Positions 9,896 through 19,253 are shown, counted from the first letter of the stretch. The stretch: 64,000 nucleotides of DNA from DASRAA01 sp963814165 (GCA_963814165.1 CAWFBW010000009.1:186001-250000); one strand, 5' to 3'. The notes: generated by a model not told the origin, from the letters alone. Program-made: numbers and translations.

Positions 9896-11659
9896 ATGAA
9901 ATTCACGTCAGTTCTAGCCCTGTCTCTCGTAATGACGGCGAGCGCTTTCGCGCAGAGCACTTCGTCGGAGCTGAAGGAACTAAAAGACGCTATCGCTGCG
10001 CAGCAGCAGCAAATCCAGCAACTTCAACAACAGGTTCAGTCGCGCGACGCGGCCATCCAGCAGTTGCAGCAGCAGGTTGGACAGGCGCAGTCGGCAGCCA
10101 GCCAAGCTCAGTCCACCGCTCAATCCGCGCTGGGCGGCGAAAAGAAGGAAGGCGCGATGAGCGCTGAGGATTTCGCCAATCTCCAGCACGAGGTCACGGA
10201 CCTCAAGGCTGTTCAGGCCAACACGGTTGACGGGCTTCAGGACACCCAAAAGCGCGTCAGCTACCTAGAAGCTCCGAACTCCCTGTATTACAAAGGAATC
10301 ACGATTACGCCGGGCGGCTTTGTGGCGGCAGAAACAGTCTGGCGCCCGCACGCGACCTTCGGAGGCATTGCCACTCCGCTTAACGGAATTCCGTACGCCG
10401 GTGCGGCGCAAGCACGCTTCTCCGAGTTCTACGGCTCAGGACGCCAGTCGCGCTTGTCGCTGCTCGCTCAGGGAACATGGGGCACGACCAAGCTGACCGG
10501 TTACTACGAAATGGACTTTCTGGGCGCCGGCGTGACCTCCAACGCCAACCAGAGCAACAGCTATGTATTCCGTCAGCGCCAGATTTGGGGCCAGGCGGCA
10601 TTTCACAACGGCTGGACCATCACCGGCGGCCAGATGTGGAGCTTGGTGACGGAAACCTGCAAGGGCGAAGATAACCGCTTCGAGTGCACGCCGCTGCAGA
10701 TTGATCCGAACTATACGGCAGGCTTCAGCTGGGCCCGTCAGTTTGGCTTCCGCGTGGTCAAGAACTTCCACAATAAGACTTGGTTGGGCTTCGCGATCGA
10801 GAATGCTCAGACCTTGGAGAGCGCTTCGGGCAACGCTAACAACTTCGTGATTGGCGGTCCTGGCAACGGCGGCGGCCTCTACAACGCGACGGCCAACTAT
10901 TCCTCAAACGTCTCTCCTGATTATGTCGTTAAGGCAGCGTTTGAACCCGGCTTCGGACACTACGAAGTATTTGGCGTGGCCAGCCCGTTCCGCACTCGCG
11001 TTTATCCCAATGCCACGGCGACCGTACCCTCAGCCGTCGGTGCGTATAACAGCACGATTTGGGGTGGTGGCTTCGGCGCCAACGCCCGCTGGCAGTTGTA
11101 TCAGAAGCACATCACGGTTGCAGGACACTTCCTCGGCGGCAAAGGCGTAGGTCGCTATGGCGACACTACGCTGCCCGACGTGACGGTTGATCCAAACGGC
11201 CTGGAGAAGGCCCTGCCTTCTTATCAGGCGTTGGCAACGTTGGAGTGGCATTCCCCGCACTGGGATATCTACGGTTACGGCGGCGGCGAATATACCGGCA
11301 AGACGTGGTATCTCAACTCCGCAGGCAAACCAGTGGGGTATGGCTCTCCCTTGTTCAACAACCGGGGTTGCGGTACCGAAGGTGTGCCCTCCAGCGGCAA
11401 CGGGTATGGACCTGGCGCCTCACCCAATTGCACAGGCCAGGTAAAGAGCATTGTCGAGGGCACGACTGGATTCTGGTACAAGCCCTACAACGGTCCCAAG
11501 GGCCGCTTGCAGATCGGCATGCAGTATTCGTACCTGGTCAAGACTGGTTGGGTGGGCTACGGTGTAGCGCCGTACACCGGCCTGCCGAGTTCGTCCACTC
11601 TTGCTCCGAAGGCCATCGAAAACATGTGGTGGACTTCGTTCCGTTACTACCTGCCATAA
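9896..11659 (+). CDS. Outer-membrane beta-barrel porin with N-terminal coiled coil
   Basis: 587 residues from ATG 9896, which follows CAGGAG. Another in-frame start at 9821 would put extra residues before a clean signal peptide (KFTSVLALSLVMTASAFAQ), so 9896 is preferred. Residues about 25-75 form a Gln-rich coiled coil (QQQQIQQLQQQVQ) and about 85-120 a second helix, as in periplasmic trimerisation stalks. The rest alternates aromatic-rich beta strands (KLTGYYEMDF, SYVFRQRQIWGQ, WTITGGQMW) and ends with the barrel strand WWTSFRYYLP, with the terminal aromatic/Pro typical of outer-membrane proteins. Probably a general diffusion porin; substrate unknown. It ends in a strong terminator. Confidence 0.8.
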   Translation: MKFTSVLALSLVMTASAFAQSTSSELKELKDAIAAQQQQIQQLQQQVQSRDAAIQQLQQQVGQAQSAASQAQSTAQSALGGEKKEGAMSAEDFANLQHEVTDLKAVQANTVDGLQDTQKRVSYLEAPNSLYYKGITITPGGFVAAETVWRPHATFGGIATPLNGIPYAGAAQARFSEFYGSGRQSRLSLLAQGTWGTTKLTGYYEMDFLGAGVTSNANQSNSYVFRQRQIWGQAAFHNGWTITGGQMWSLVTETCKGEDNRFECTPLQIDPNYTAGFSWARQFGFRVVKNFHNKTWLGFAIENAQTLESASGNANNFVIGGPGNGGGLYNATANYSSNVSPDYVVKAAFEPGFGHYEVFGVASPFRTRVYPNATATVPSAVGAYNSTIWGGGFGANARWQLYQKHITVAGHFLGGKGVGRYGDTTLPDVTVDPNGLEKALPSYQALATLEWHSPHWDIYGYGGGEYTGKTWYLNSAGKPVGYGSPLFNNRGCGTEGVPSSGNGYGPGASPNCTGQVKSIVEGTTGFWYKPYNGPKGRLQIGMQYSYLVKTGWVGYGVAPYTGLPSSSTLAPKAIENMWWTSFRYYLP

Positions 11660-11688
11660 GGACTGCCGTAGTTCGTTTCTCCATCACA

Positions 11689-11718
11689 GGGTGGCCGGAC
11701 AATCCGGCCGCCCTTTTT
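11689..11718 (+). terminator. Rho-independent terminator of the porin gene
   Basis: An 11-bp stem GGGTGGCCGGA / TCCGGCCGCCC, with one G-T pair and a CAA loop, is followed directly by TTTTT, 29 bases after the porin stop. Confidence 0.9.
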
Positions 11719-11812
11719 GTTCACAATGTCCCGCGGATTTGCGCATTTGTTGCAACCGGTTGAGAACAGCGATAATGGTTGCGCGCAGATCTGGTGCGCG
11801 CCGGCACTTACC

Positions 11813-11998
11813 ATGTTCATGCGATTCCTGATCTCGCTCACCAAGGGCCTGATGATGGCCATCGGCATTACTTTGCCGACGCCGGAGCAGGAGAAGGCCG
11901 TCGCCATCGTCTGGGTGGTGGCTTTTTTCGTGATGATCGCAATTATCTTTGGCGCAGGATGGGCCGTGCTCAACAGCATCTCTCACAGCATGAACTGA
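11813..11998 (+). CDS. Small single-span membrane protein, unknown
   Basis: 61 residues from ATG 11813. An alternative ATG is at 11819, and the frame also runs back to 11717, but that part overlaps the terminator and looks non-coding. It has an amphipathic N-terminus (MRFLISLTKGLMMAIGI), a short acidic turn TPEQEKAVA, and one strong membrane helix (IVWVVAFFVMIAIIFGAGWAVL). No family recognised. It converges on the cyclodeaminase gene 16 bases away. Confidence 0.5.
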   Translation: MFMRFLISLTKGLMMAIGITLPTPEQEKAVAIVWVVAFFVMIAIIFGAGWAVLNSISHSMN

Positions 11999-12014
11999 GA
12001 TCATCTGCGGCTAC

Positions 12015-12944
12015 TCACTGTGCCGAAGCCAGAGCATCCAGCACCAGTTTCGCCGCCGCCAAATCCTCCACTGCCAATCCTAGTGACTTGAATACGGTCT
12101 GCTCCGTCTCCGGTTTGGTCTTTGCCCCGCTAACAATCTCCCCCAGTTCTGCGTAAACCGTCGCTCCCGACATCAAAATCTCACCCGCCTCCACCTGTGC
12201 TGCCTCCCTCGAATCCACGATGACCGCCCCTTGCATCACCACGTCATCCACCTCTCGATTGCTCGCGCCGACCGCACCCACCGCGTTTACCAGCGCACCC
12301 GGCTTCACCCACCGGCCAAACAACACCGGCTCCGAAGCGTGCGTAACGGTCACCACCACGTCGGCGTCTCGAACTGCGTCTTCGGCAGACATCGCCGTGC
12401 CGCCGATCTCTTCGGCCAGCGCGTGTGCGTGCGACATATTTCTGCTCCACACTCGCACTTGCGCAAATCGGCGAACACACCGCAGCGCCGCAAAGTGTGC
12501 TCGCGCCTGCACGCCGCTTCCCAATATCGCCAGCACACGCGCATCTTTCGCCGCCAAGTGTTTGGTCGCCACTGCCGTCACCGCCGCCGTGCGCATCTCG
12601 GTGATGAGTCGGCCATCCATCATCGCCAGCGGTTCTCCCGTGGTGGCCCTCAGCAGCGCGATGATGCCTTGGTGCGTCGGCAGTGCCGTGCCCGCGTTCC
12701 GCGGATACAGCGTCACCAGCTTTGCACCCATGATGTCACCGTACACCGCGGGCATCACGCCGAAGAATCCATGATGGTCCGCCACCGGCAGGATGCTCCG
12801 CACAGGCTGTACTACTTTGCCCGCCGAGAAGTCGGCGAGTGCCTTCTCCATCGCGGGAATCAGGTCTTCGTGAAACAGCACCCGCCGCACGGCTGCTTCG
12901 TCGAAGTAGGGAACTTGCCTTGAGCTTCCTGAGTTCGGTGTCAT
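12015..12944 (-). CDS. Ornithine cyclodeaminase / mu-crystallin family dehydrogenase
   Basis: 309 residues from ATG 12944. An upstream extension would cross the divergent dut promoter region, so the shorter form is preferred. Family members bind NAD(P) and act on amino acids or imino acids (ornithine cyclodeaminase, alanine dehydrogenase, ketimine reductase). Visible features are the Rossmann loop LAILGSGVQARAHF (G-x-G-x-x-A) at about residues 128-141, the active-site stretch GRLITEMRTAAVTAVAT before it, and the VNAVGAVGASNREVDD segment with the conserved Asp. Which amino acid it uses cannot be told from sequence. It is divergent from dut with an 18-base gap between starts. Confidence 0.85.
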   Translation of the reverse strand: MTPNSGSSRQVPYFDEAAVRRVLFHEDLIPAMEKALADFSAGKVVQPVRSILPVADHHGFFGVMPAVYGDIMGAKLVTLYPRNAGTALPTHQGIIALLRATTGEPLAMMDGRLITEMRTAAVTAVATKHLAAKDARVLAILGSGVQARAHFAALRCVRRFAQVRVWSRNMSHAHALAEEIGGTAMSAEDAVRDADVVVTVTHASEPVLFGRWVKPGALVNAVGAVGASNREVDDVVMQGAVIVDSREAAQVEAGEILMSGATVYAELGEIVSGAKTKPETEQTVFKSLGLAVEDLAAAKLVLDALASAQ

Positions 12945-12962
12945 CTGGCAGAATGAACGGGC

Positions 12963-13379
12963 ATGCTCAAAGTGAAAAAACTCTCGCCCGATGCAATGTT
13001 GCCCACAGTAGCACATCCCGGAGAGGACATCGGCTACGACCTCTATTCCTCCGAAGACATCACGCTACCCGCACGCGGCGCCGCCGGTGTTCATACCGGA
13101 ATCGCCATCGAGTTCTCTCCCACGGCGGGCGGTATTGTGAAGACCCGCTCCGGTATGGCCAAGAAACGCCTCATGTGCAACGCCGGTGTCATCGACGCTG
13201 GCTATCGCGGCGAGGTCATCGTCCTGATGGAAAACCTCGGCGACGAACCCTACGCCATCCGCAAGGGAGACAAGATCGCCCAGTTGCTCGAACACCCGTT
13301 CCTGGCCTCAGAAGTCGTCGAAGCTGATCTCGGCGAAGCTGCCCGCGGCGCTAAGGGCTTCGGATCCAGCGGTAGCTAG
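12963..13379 (+). CDS. dut: dUTP diphosphatase (dUTPase)
   Basis: 138 residues. It hydrolyses dUTP to dUMP, keeping uracil out of DNA and feeding dTMP synthesis. All five trimeric dUTPase motifs are present: DIGYDLYSS (1), TRSGMAKK (2, with SGMA), NAGVIDAGYRGEV (3, catalytic Asp and Tyr), GDKIAQLLEHP (4) and RGAKGFGSSG (5, the glycine-rich P-loop-like tail). Length is normal for bacterial dut. It starts 18 bases from the divergent cyclodeaminase start. Confidence 0.95.
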   Translation: MLKVKKLSPDAMLPTVAHPGEDIGYDLYSSEDITLPARGAAGVHTGIAIEFSPTAGGIVKTRSGMAKKRLMCNAGVIDAGYRGEVIVLMENLGDEPYAIRKGDKIAQLLEHPFLASEVVEADLGEAARGAKGFGSSGS

Positions 13380-13478
13380 GCGCACGCAAAGCAGGGAAAC
13401 AATTGCCATGCGCCTCAACTTCGCTATACTCGACAGGCATTCACGCCCACTCCCAGGTTTTAGGGGTTAACGACAGGA

Positions 13479-14777
13479 ATGGTAGAAATCACAGGCGATG
13501 ACCGTGTGGACGCAGTCCCCGCTCTGAATACGCCACGACAGGTTCTATTTGCCAGCCTCGTCGGAACCACCGTCGAATTCTTCGATTTTTACATCTATGC
13601 TACCGCCGCCGTCCTGGTGTTTCCGCGGCTGTTCTTTCCGGCGTCGGACCCAACCACCGCGACCCTGGCCTCGTTTGCTACATTCGCCATTGCATTTTTC
13701 GCCCGGCCCTTCGGTTCCGCCTTCTTCGGCCATTTCGGTGATCGCATCGGACGAAAAACCACCCTGGTGGCGGCTCTGCTCACTATGGGCATCTCCACCG
13801 TCTCCATCGGACTGCTGCCCACCTACTCCCGTATCGGCATTGCCGCTCCGCTGTTGCTTGCGCTCTGCCGCTTCGGCCAGGGCCTCGGACTCGGCGGAGA
13901 ATGGGGAGGCGCCGTGCTCCTCGCCGTTGAAAACGCCCCTCCCGGCAAGCGTGCGTGGTACGGAATGTTCCCCCAACTCGGCGCGCCCGTGGGATTCCTG
14001 CTCTCTGGCGGGGTCTTCCTTCTCCTCTCCGAGACTCTCACCGATGAACAGTTCTTCGTTTTCGGATGGCGCATCCCGTTCCTCGCCAGCGCGGTCCTCG
14101 TCCTCATAGGACTGTACGTTCGACTCACCATCACCGAGACGCCCATTTTCCGCGAGGCCGCTGACCGCCACGAACGCGTGCGCGTACCGCTGCTCACTGT
14201 GTTCCGCGATCATCCGGGCACGTTGCTGATCGGCACGGTCTTGTCGCTCGCGACGTTCGTCCTCTTCTACCTCATGACGGTCTTCGCGCTCTCCTGGGGA
14301 ACCACCGCGCTCGGCTACAACCGCGAGCAGTTCCTCGTCATGCAACTCTTCGGGGTGCTCTTCTTCGCGGCCGCCATTCCCATCGGAGGCCGCCTGGCCG
14401 AGCGCGGTCGCCGTGCCACGTTGATCTGGGTCACCGCAGGCATCGCGGGCTTTGGTCTGGTGATGGCTCCGATGTTTGTCTCGGGAAAATCCGGCGCGAT
14501 GCTGATGATGGCCATCGGACTCTCTTTGATGGGACTCACGTACGGTCCCCTCGGCACCATGCTCTCCGAGCTGTTTCCAACCGCCGTCCGCTACACCGGG
14601 AGTTCGCTGACGTTCAATTTCGCGGGAATCTTTGGCGCTTCGCTCGCACCTTACTTCGCGACCACTCTGGCCAGCAGCCGTGGCCTTCAGTACGTGGGCT
14701 ACTACCTCTCCGGCGTAGCCGCCCTTACCCTGTTAGGCCTCTTTGCCGCCCGCGAAACCCGCGACGAGCAACTCTGA
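13479..14777 (+). CDS. MFS transporter, metabolite:H+ symporter (MHS) type
   Basis: 432 residues, twelve predicted membrane helices. MHS-family marks: VEFFDFYIYATAAVLVFP in helix 1, the loop 2-3 signature GHFGDRIGRKTTL, and RFGQGLGLGGEWGGAVL in helix 4, with Glu/Asp typical of ProP, KgtP and shikimate permeases. A second loop, GGRLAERGRR, lies in the C-terminal half. Probable substrates are organic acids or osmolytes (inference). No local partner gene gives the substrate. Confidence 0.85.
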   Translation: MVEITGDDRVDAVPALNTPRQVLFASLVGTTVEFFDFYIYATAAVLVFPRLFFPASDPTTATLASFATFAIAFFARPFGSAFFGHFGDRIGRKTTLVAALLTMGISTVSIGLLPTYSRIGIAAPLLLALCRFGQGLGLGGEWGGAVLLAVENAPPGKRAWYGMFPQLGAPVGFLLSGGVFLLLSETLTDEQFFVFGWRIPFLASAVLVLIGLYVRLTITETPIFREAADRHERVRVPLLTVFRDHPGTLLIGTVLSLATFVLFYLMTVFALSWGTTALGYNREQFLVMQLFGVLFFAAAIPIGGRLAERGRRATLIWVTAGIAGFGLVMAPMFVSGKSGAMLMMAIGLSLMGLTYGPLGTMLSELFPTAVRYTGSSLTFNFAGIFGASLAPYFATTLASSRGLQYVGYYLSGVAALTLLGLFAARETRDEQL

Positions 14778-14857
14778 CGCCAGCAAGGCCCGGAGGCGAG
14801 AGCATGAAAGCCCAGTGCTTCCTCCGTAGGTATGCGTTCGAATATAGGGAAAATTCA

Positions 14858-14947
14858 TGGCGGAGAGGGGGAGATTCGAACTCCCGGTACCCTTACGAGT
14901 ACGTCTGATTTCGAGTCAGGTGCCTTCAACCACTCGGCCACCTCTCC
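14858..14947 (-). tRNA. tRNA-Ser (CGA)
   Basis: Ninety bases on the minus strand with encoded CCA. The acceptor GGAGAGG pairs with CCTCTCC. The discriminator is G, as expected for serine. The anticodon loop CTCGAAA in stem CTGA/TCAG gives anticodon CGA. There is a long variable arm (about GTACTCGTAAGGGTAC) and the T loop TTCGAAT. Confidence 0.95.
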
Positions 14948-15001
14948 GCTCGGTCGCACTGGCTGAGGATGCCAGCCCTTCCAGTTTAACAAATTTCGCG
15001 A

Positions 15002-15454
15002 CTATCGCCGGGTGCGGAAGAAGGTCTGCACCAGGTCCATGCACCGTGCCGCTCGCACGCCGCATGTCACTTCCACCTGGTGGTTCAGCTTTGGATGGTT
15101 CAGCACCTGCAGCATCGAATGCACCGCCCCCGCCTTCGGGTCTTCAGCGCCATAAATCAGCCTCCGGATGCGCGCATGTGTAATCGCCCCCGCACACATC
15201 GCACATGGCTCCACGGTCACGTACAGGTCGCAGTCGAGCAACCGGTAGTTGCCCACCACGTGTCCAGCTTCGCGCAGTGCCTGCACTTCCGCGTGGGCTG
15301 TAGGGTCGTGGTCTATCACCGGACGATTACACCCGCGTCCCACGATGTGCCCGTCGCGCACAACGACAGCCCCTACCGGCACTTCCCCCAGTGCCAGCGC
15401 CCGCTGAGCCTCGCGCAGCGCTTCTTCCATGAACAGTTCGTCGCTCTGGGACAT
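15002..15454 (-). CDS. tadA: tRNA-specific adenosine deaminase TadA
   Basis: 150 residues from ATG 15454 (MSQSDELFMEEALREAQ). The longer frame upstream encodes repeat sequence and is discounted. TadA converts wobble A34 of tRNA-Arg(ACG) to inosine. It has the zinc site HAEVQAL (His plus proton-shuttle Glu), later PCAMCAGA (two Cys), and the family segments GEVPVGAVVV, GNYRLLDCDLYVTVEPC and HARIRRLIYGAEDPKAGAV. The short C-terminal tail FFRTRR is normal. It sits about 118 bases downstream of the YmdB-type gene, possibly cotranscribed. Confidence 0.93.
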   Translation of the reverse strand: MSQSDELFMEEALREAQRALALGEVPVGAVVVRDGHIVGRGCNRPVIDHDPTAHAEVQALREAGHVVGNYRLLDCDLYVTVEPCAMCAGAITHARIRRLIYGAEDPKAGAVHSMLQVLNHPKLNHQVEVTCGVRAARCMDLVQTFFRTRR

Positions 15455-15529
15455 GAAAGGGAAGGGTAAAAGACGGGGCACCAATAAGCAATTGTCAATC
15501 AGAGAGCAGTGCAGCTTGCGTCCAGCAAC

Positions 15530-15572
15530 CAATTCCCAGTTACGAGTTACCAGTCACCAACCACCAACCACT
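15530..15572. repeat. CAGTTACC/CAGTCACC-type dispersed short repeat
   Basis: Low-complexity run of units like CAGTTACGAGTTACCAGT and CACCAACC between tadA and the phosphodiesterase gene. The same unit type (the complement AACTGG) appears at 18009-18044 and 34127-34149. Confidence 0.5.
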
Positions 15573-16372
15573 TATTCCTGCCGCAACATAATCCGATCGA
15601 TCTTGTTCGCCCGCCCAGTCGCCGCATCGCAATCAATCATCGCTGCGCACAAGCGCACATCTTCAGCCGCCGGCTCGAAGCGCGCAGGCATATTGGTCAG
15701 GAACTTCTGCACGATCAGTTCCTTCTGCACGCCGATGACTCCCTTATAGGGGCCGGTCATGCCGACATCGGTTTGGACGGCAGTTCCTCCCGGCAGCACC
15801 TGCTCGTCAGCCGTGGGAACATGGGTGTGTGTCCCCAGCACCGCCGTCACGCGCCCGTCCAGATACCAGCCCAGCGCGACTTTCTCCGACGTGGCCTCCG
15901 CGTGCAAGTCAACCAGAATCACCTTGGCGGTGATCTGTTTTAGCAACTCATCCACTACGCGAAACGGGTCATCGTTGTTCGCCATGAACACGCGCCCCTG
16001 CACGTTGATCACGGCGTAGTCCACGCCGCTGCGCGTGCGTCCCTGGTACCAGCCAAAGCCGGGACTTCCCGCGGGATAATTTGCCGGGCGCAGCACCCGC
16101 CGGGCCAGCGACTTCTCATTCCCGTTCGCCGAATTCATGTAGTCGATGATTTCGCGCTTGTCCCAGACGTGGTTGCCCGTCGTGATGACATCAATGCCCA
16201 ACTCGAACAACTCTTCGGCAATCTGCGGCGTGATGCCGAACCCGCCCGCCGCGTTTTCGCCGTTCGCCACTGTCAGTTCGACGCCGTACTCCTCCTGCAA
16301 CTCAGGCAGCCGCTCATGCACGATGGTCCGGCCCGGCCGGCCAAAAATGTCACCCACAAACAGTATGCGCAC
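15572..16372 (-). CDS. YmdB/TIGR00282-family metallophosphoesterase
   Basis: 266 residues with GTG start at 16372. The family hydrolyses 2',3'-cyclic nucleotides or cAMP with two metal ions; B. subtilis YmdB affects biofilm and motility. Metal-binding residues are visible in order: FVGDIFGRPGR (Asp), VANGENAAGGFG (Asn-Glu-Asn), ITTGNHVWDKREI (Gly-Asn-His), DLHAEATSEK (His) and GTHTHVPTAD (His-x-His). Length and spacing match the family. Substrate here is inferred from the family only. Confidence 0.92.
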   Translation of the reverse strand: MRILFVGDIFGRPGRTIVHERLPELQEEYGVELTVANGENAAGGFGITPQIAEELFELGIDVITTGNHVWDKREIIDYMNSANGNEKSLARRVLRPANYPAGSPGFGWYQGRTRSGVDYAVINVQGRVFMANNDDPFRVVDELLKQITAKVILVDLHAEATSEKVALGWYLDGRVTAVLGTHTHVPTADEQVLPGGTAVQTDVGMTGPYKGVIGVQKELIVQKFLTNMPARFEPAAEDVRLCAAMIDCDAATGRANKIDRIMLRQE

Positions 16373-16462
16373 TAGGGAAGGAACTCCTGAAAACCTTGAA
16401 AAATGTACTGAAATTCGATGGTATCACGCGGTTGCAAAGCGGTTCGGTGCGCTTGCCCGCGG

Positions 16463-18040
16463 CTAGTTCTGCAACTCGGCGCTTCGCAAGAAATCATAAT
16501 TGCCCGCCGGATTCATCTCAATCCCCCGCACTCGCCACGTATGCACCACCACATTATCGAGATACCAAAGGTTGATGTATGGCAAATCTTCCGCCACGAT
16601 CTGCTGCACCTCGTCGTAGATAACTTTGCGCTTCTGCTGGTCCAGCGTTGTGCGTCCCTCGCGGATCAGTTCGTCCACTCGCGGGTTTGAATAATACGTC
16701 CGGTTTGCCCGCTTCGGCGGAAAACTCCCTGAGTCAAACACGTACTCAAAGATGTCCGGGTCCTGGTTCCCGCCGATCCATCGCATCGAATACATCTGGT
16801 ACGCGCCCTTCGTAATGTCGCTGAAGAACGTTGCAAACTCATACGTGCGGATGTCCAGCGCGATCCCCACTTCGCGTAGTTGCTGTTGCAGCACGGCCGC
16901 CAGCAGTCGCGTCGTCTCGTCCGTTGACGACTTCATCGTGATGTGGAACCGTACCCCGTCTTTCTCGCGATACCCCGTCTCGTCCAGAAGTTGCCGCGCC
17001 CGTGCCGGATCGTACGCGTACCGCTTCACATCGCCATCGTATGCCCAGTGCTCCGGCGGAAGGATGCTATAGGCCGGCTGCGCCTGATCGCGAAACAGGT
17101 ATTGAATGATCGGCTGCACGTTGATCGCGTGCGCCATCGCGCGTCGCACCCGCACATCCTTCAGCACCGGATCGCGCAGGTTCAGCGCGATGTACGCATA
17201 AATCGTGCCCGGCGCTTGCATCACGCTGAGCTCCGGATCTTTCTTCAACGTCAAAACCGTGTCGGCCGTCAGCGAATTGATGGCCACATCCGCGCTGTGC
17301 TTGCGCAGCTCCAGCGCCCGCGTCGTCGCATCCGGAATCACTTTGAACTCCACCCGCTCCAACTTCGGCTTGTCGGCCCAGTAATCTGCATTCCGCTCGA
17401 TGACGACATTCTTTTCCTGCGCCGCGCTCACAAATCGAAATGGCCCCGACCCCACCAGATGCCGGTTGAACTCTTCGCCGCTACCGTACGGTACGACCCC
17501 GATCGCCCCGTCCGACAAGTTCCACAACAGTGATGCCTGCGGCTCTTTCAGGTGAATGATCACCGTTGCCGCATCCGGTGCCTCGATGCTTGCGATCTTG
17601 CTGTATGTCGCCGCCTTCGAACTCCGTATCTTGCCAGTCACTAGCGAATCCAGCGTCCACTTCACATCGCGCGAGGTCAGTGCCTGTCCATCATGAAACT
17701 TCACTCCCTGCTGTAAATGAAATATGTACGTCTGCGGATCGGGAATCTCCCACCGCTCCGCCAGCCACGGCTTAAGCTCGAAGTGCTCATCGCGCCGCAC
17801 CAGAGAATCGAACAGCAACTCGTCAATGCGCTCTGACTGCGCATCAATTCCCACTCGCGGATCCAGATTCGTCGGGCTGCTCTCTATCACTACGACCACG
17901 GTATTCGGATCAGGCTTGCGCGCGCATGACGCTGACAGCAGCAGGCAAACCAGCACTCCAAGGGTGCCCCACCGCGTCGCCCGCTTTTGGCGACAGGATG
18001 GGACGCAAACAACTGGCAACTGGCAACTGGCAACTGACAA
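16463..18040 (-). CDS. ABC transporter substrate-binding lipoprotein, family 5 (Opp/Dpp-like)
   Basis: Up to 525 residues. A hydrophobic stretch GTLGVLVCLLLSASC ends in a lipobox (LSASC), so the mature protein is anchored at Cys and binds oligopeptide-type ligands in the periplasm. SBP family 5 features are SSPTNLDPRVGIDAQS, LAERWEIPDPQTYIFHLQQG with VKFHDGQALTSRDVKWTLD, and late VRRAMAHAINV. The start is uncertain. The longest frame begins at a TTG at 18040 and its first residues come from the AACTGG repeat; no good ATG or GTG with a ribosome site precedes the signal peptide. It follows nagZ and anmK with almost no gap, hinting at muropeptide uptake, but no permease genes are next to it. Confidence 0.88.
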   Translation of the reverse strand: MSVASCQLPVVCVPSCRQKRATRWGTLGVLVCLLLSASCARKPDPNTVVVVIESSPTNLDPRVGIDAQSERIDELLFDSLVRRDEHFELKPWLAERWEIPDPQTYIFHLQQGVKFHDGQALTSRDVKWTLDSLVTGKIRSSKAATYSKIASIEAPDAATVIIHLKEPQASLLWNLSDGAIGVVPYGSGEEFNRHLVGSGPFRFVSAAQEKNVVIERNADYWADKPKLERVEFKVIPDATTRALELRKHSADVAINSLTADTVLTLKKDPELSVMQAPGTIYAYIALNLRDPVLKDVRVRRAMAHAINVQPIIQYLFRDQAQPAYSILPPEHWAYDGDVKRYAYDPARARQLLDETGYREKDGVRFHITMKSSTDETTRLLAAVLQQQLREVGIALDIRTYEFATFFSDITKGAYQMYSMRWIGGNQDPDIFEYVFDSGSFPPKRANRTYYSNPRVDELIREGRTTLDQQKRKVIYDEVQQIVAEDLPYINLWYLDNVVVHTWRVRGIEMNPAGNYDFLRSAELQN

Positions 18041-18044
18041 CTGA
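18009..18044. repeat. Tandem CAACTGG repeat at a gene junction
   Basis: Three to four units of CAACTGG (one reading CAACTGA) fill the junction between the anmK stop and the solute-binding lipoprotein and are translated in its longest frame. Period 7. Too short and unspaced for CRISPR. Confidence 0.75.
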
Positions 18045-19223
18045 TTACGGATAACTCACCTTCCCCAAAATCGCCGCTCCCTTCGCTCCCGTCGCCGATG
18101 GCACATTCGACGGCAACTTTCTCCACGTCTGATACGCCATCAGCGCAAACGCCATCGCCTCTTTGGACTCTGACGGCAGTCCGAAATCGTCGCTGGTTCG
18201 CACCCGCATCTTCAGCGGAGCCAGTTCCTCGCGGATCATCCGCATGAGCGTGGCGTTTTTAGTCCCGCCCCCCGACACCACCATCTCTCGATACCTCGAC
18301 GGCCACCGCGAGCCCTCCGCCACATTCTTTGCGTCTGCTGCCAGCACAAACTCCCGAACCGCCATCCCAATCGACCGCGCTGTTAGCGCCGTTGCCGTCG
18401 CCAGGACGTCATGGTCGTCAGCCTTGCCGCACAGCCGCAACAGACTCGCGACATATTCCCGTCCAAACTGCTCGCGTCCCGCACTCTTTGGCGGCTGCTG
18501 GTGAAAAAACGAACGACGCAACAACTGGCGCACCACCGGCTCTATCGGAGAACCTTTCGCCGCCAGCCGTCCCCCGCGATCGAACGGCACATCAAACAAC
18601 CGCTCCGCCACTGCATCCATCACCATGTTGCCCGGCCCGGTGTCGAACGCCATCACGTCTTCCGGCTTCGCCCGCGGAGGAATCGCCGTCAGGTTCCCAA
18701 TGCCGCCAAGGTTCTGCACAATCCGCCCAAACCGTCGATGCCGAAACATTGCGTAGTCGAGGAAGGGAACCAGAGGGGCACCCGTCCCTACCGCCGCCAT
18801 GTCGGCCGGACGAAAATCCGACACCACCGGCACACCCACTCGCCTTGCGATGATCGCCCCCTCGCCCGTCTGCCACGTGCACGCAACCTTGCTGCCGAGA
18901 TACAACGCCGCAGCGCTCTGGTGATACAGCGTCTGCCCATGGCATCCCACCAGCGCACACTCGACCTTCGCCCGCCGCTGCGCCGCCTGCACGGCCTTCG
19001 CGTATAACTCACCCAACACAAAATTCAATCGCGCCAGGTCGGCCACTTTCGCCGCCTGTGCGTTCATCGCCCGCAACACCGCCCGCCGAACTTCCACCGG
19101 ATACGCAAAGTGATAATGCGCCAGCAACTCCACTCGCGAGCGGAACCCGCGCCCCAGCACGCGCACCAAGGCGACGTCAATCCCATCCGCCGACGTACCG
19201 CTCATCACCCCAGCCACGATCAC
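18045..19223 (-). CDS. anmK: Anhydro-N-acetylmuramic acid kinase
   Basis: 392 residues with GTG start at 19223. AnmK phosphorylates and opens 1,6-anhydro-MurNAc released from recycled peptidoglycan, giving MurNAc-6-phosphate. The family signature GVMSGTSADGIDVALV is at residues 5-20. Others are VGCHGQTLYH, the nucleotide-binding QNLGGIGNLTAIP with FDTGPGNMVMDA (about 190-205), and MVVSGGGTKNATLM near the C-terminus. Length is standard. It lies 30 bases after nagZ, whose product makes its substrate, so the two form a recycling operon. Confidence 0.95.
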   Translation of the reverse strand: MIVAGVMSGTSADGIDVALVRVLGRGFRSRVELLAHYHFAYPVEVRRAVLRAMNAQAAKVADLARLNFVLGELYAKAVQAAQRRAKVECALVGCHGQTLYHQSAAALYLGSKVACTWQTGEGAIIARRVGVPVVSDFRPADMAAVGTGAPLVPFLDYAMFRHRRFGRIVQNLGGIGNLTAIPPRAKPEDVMAFDTGPGNMVMDAVAERLFDVPFDRGGRLAAKGSPIEPVVRQLLRRSFFHQQPPKSAGREQFGREYVASLLRLCGKADDHDVLATATALTARSIGMAVREFVLAADAKNVAEGSRWPSRYREMVVSGGGTKNATLMRMIREELAPLKMRVRTSDDFGLPSESKEAMAFALMAYQTWRKLPSNVPSATGAKGAAILGKVSYP

Positions 19224-19253
19224 TGTTCCATCTCCGAGATTGGGTGCCCCGTT

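Noticed and set aside
13545..14345. Long minus-strand frame inside the MHS transporter
   Set aside because: Composition (many Glu/Arg/Gly) is what the complement of membrane-protein codons gives; no family.
18009..18044. Possible CRISPR-like repeat
   Set aside because: Units are 7 bases, contiguous, with no spacers; a simple tandem repeat.
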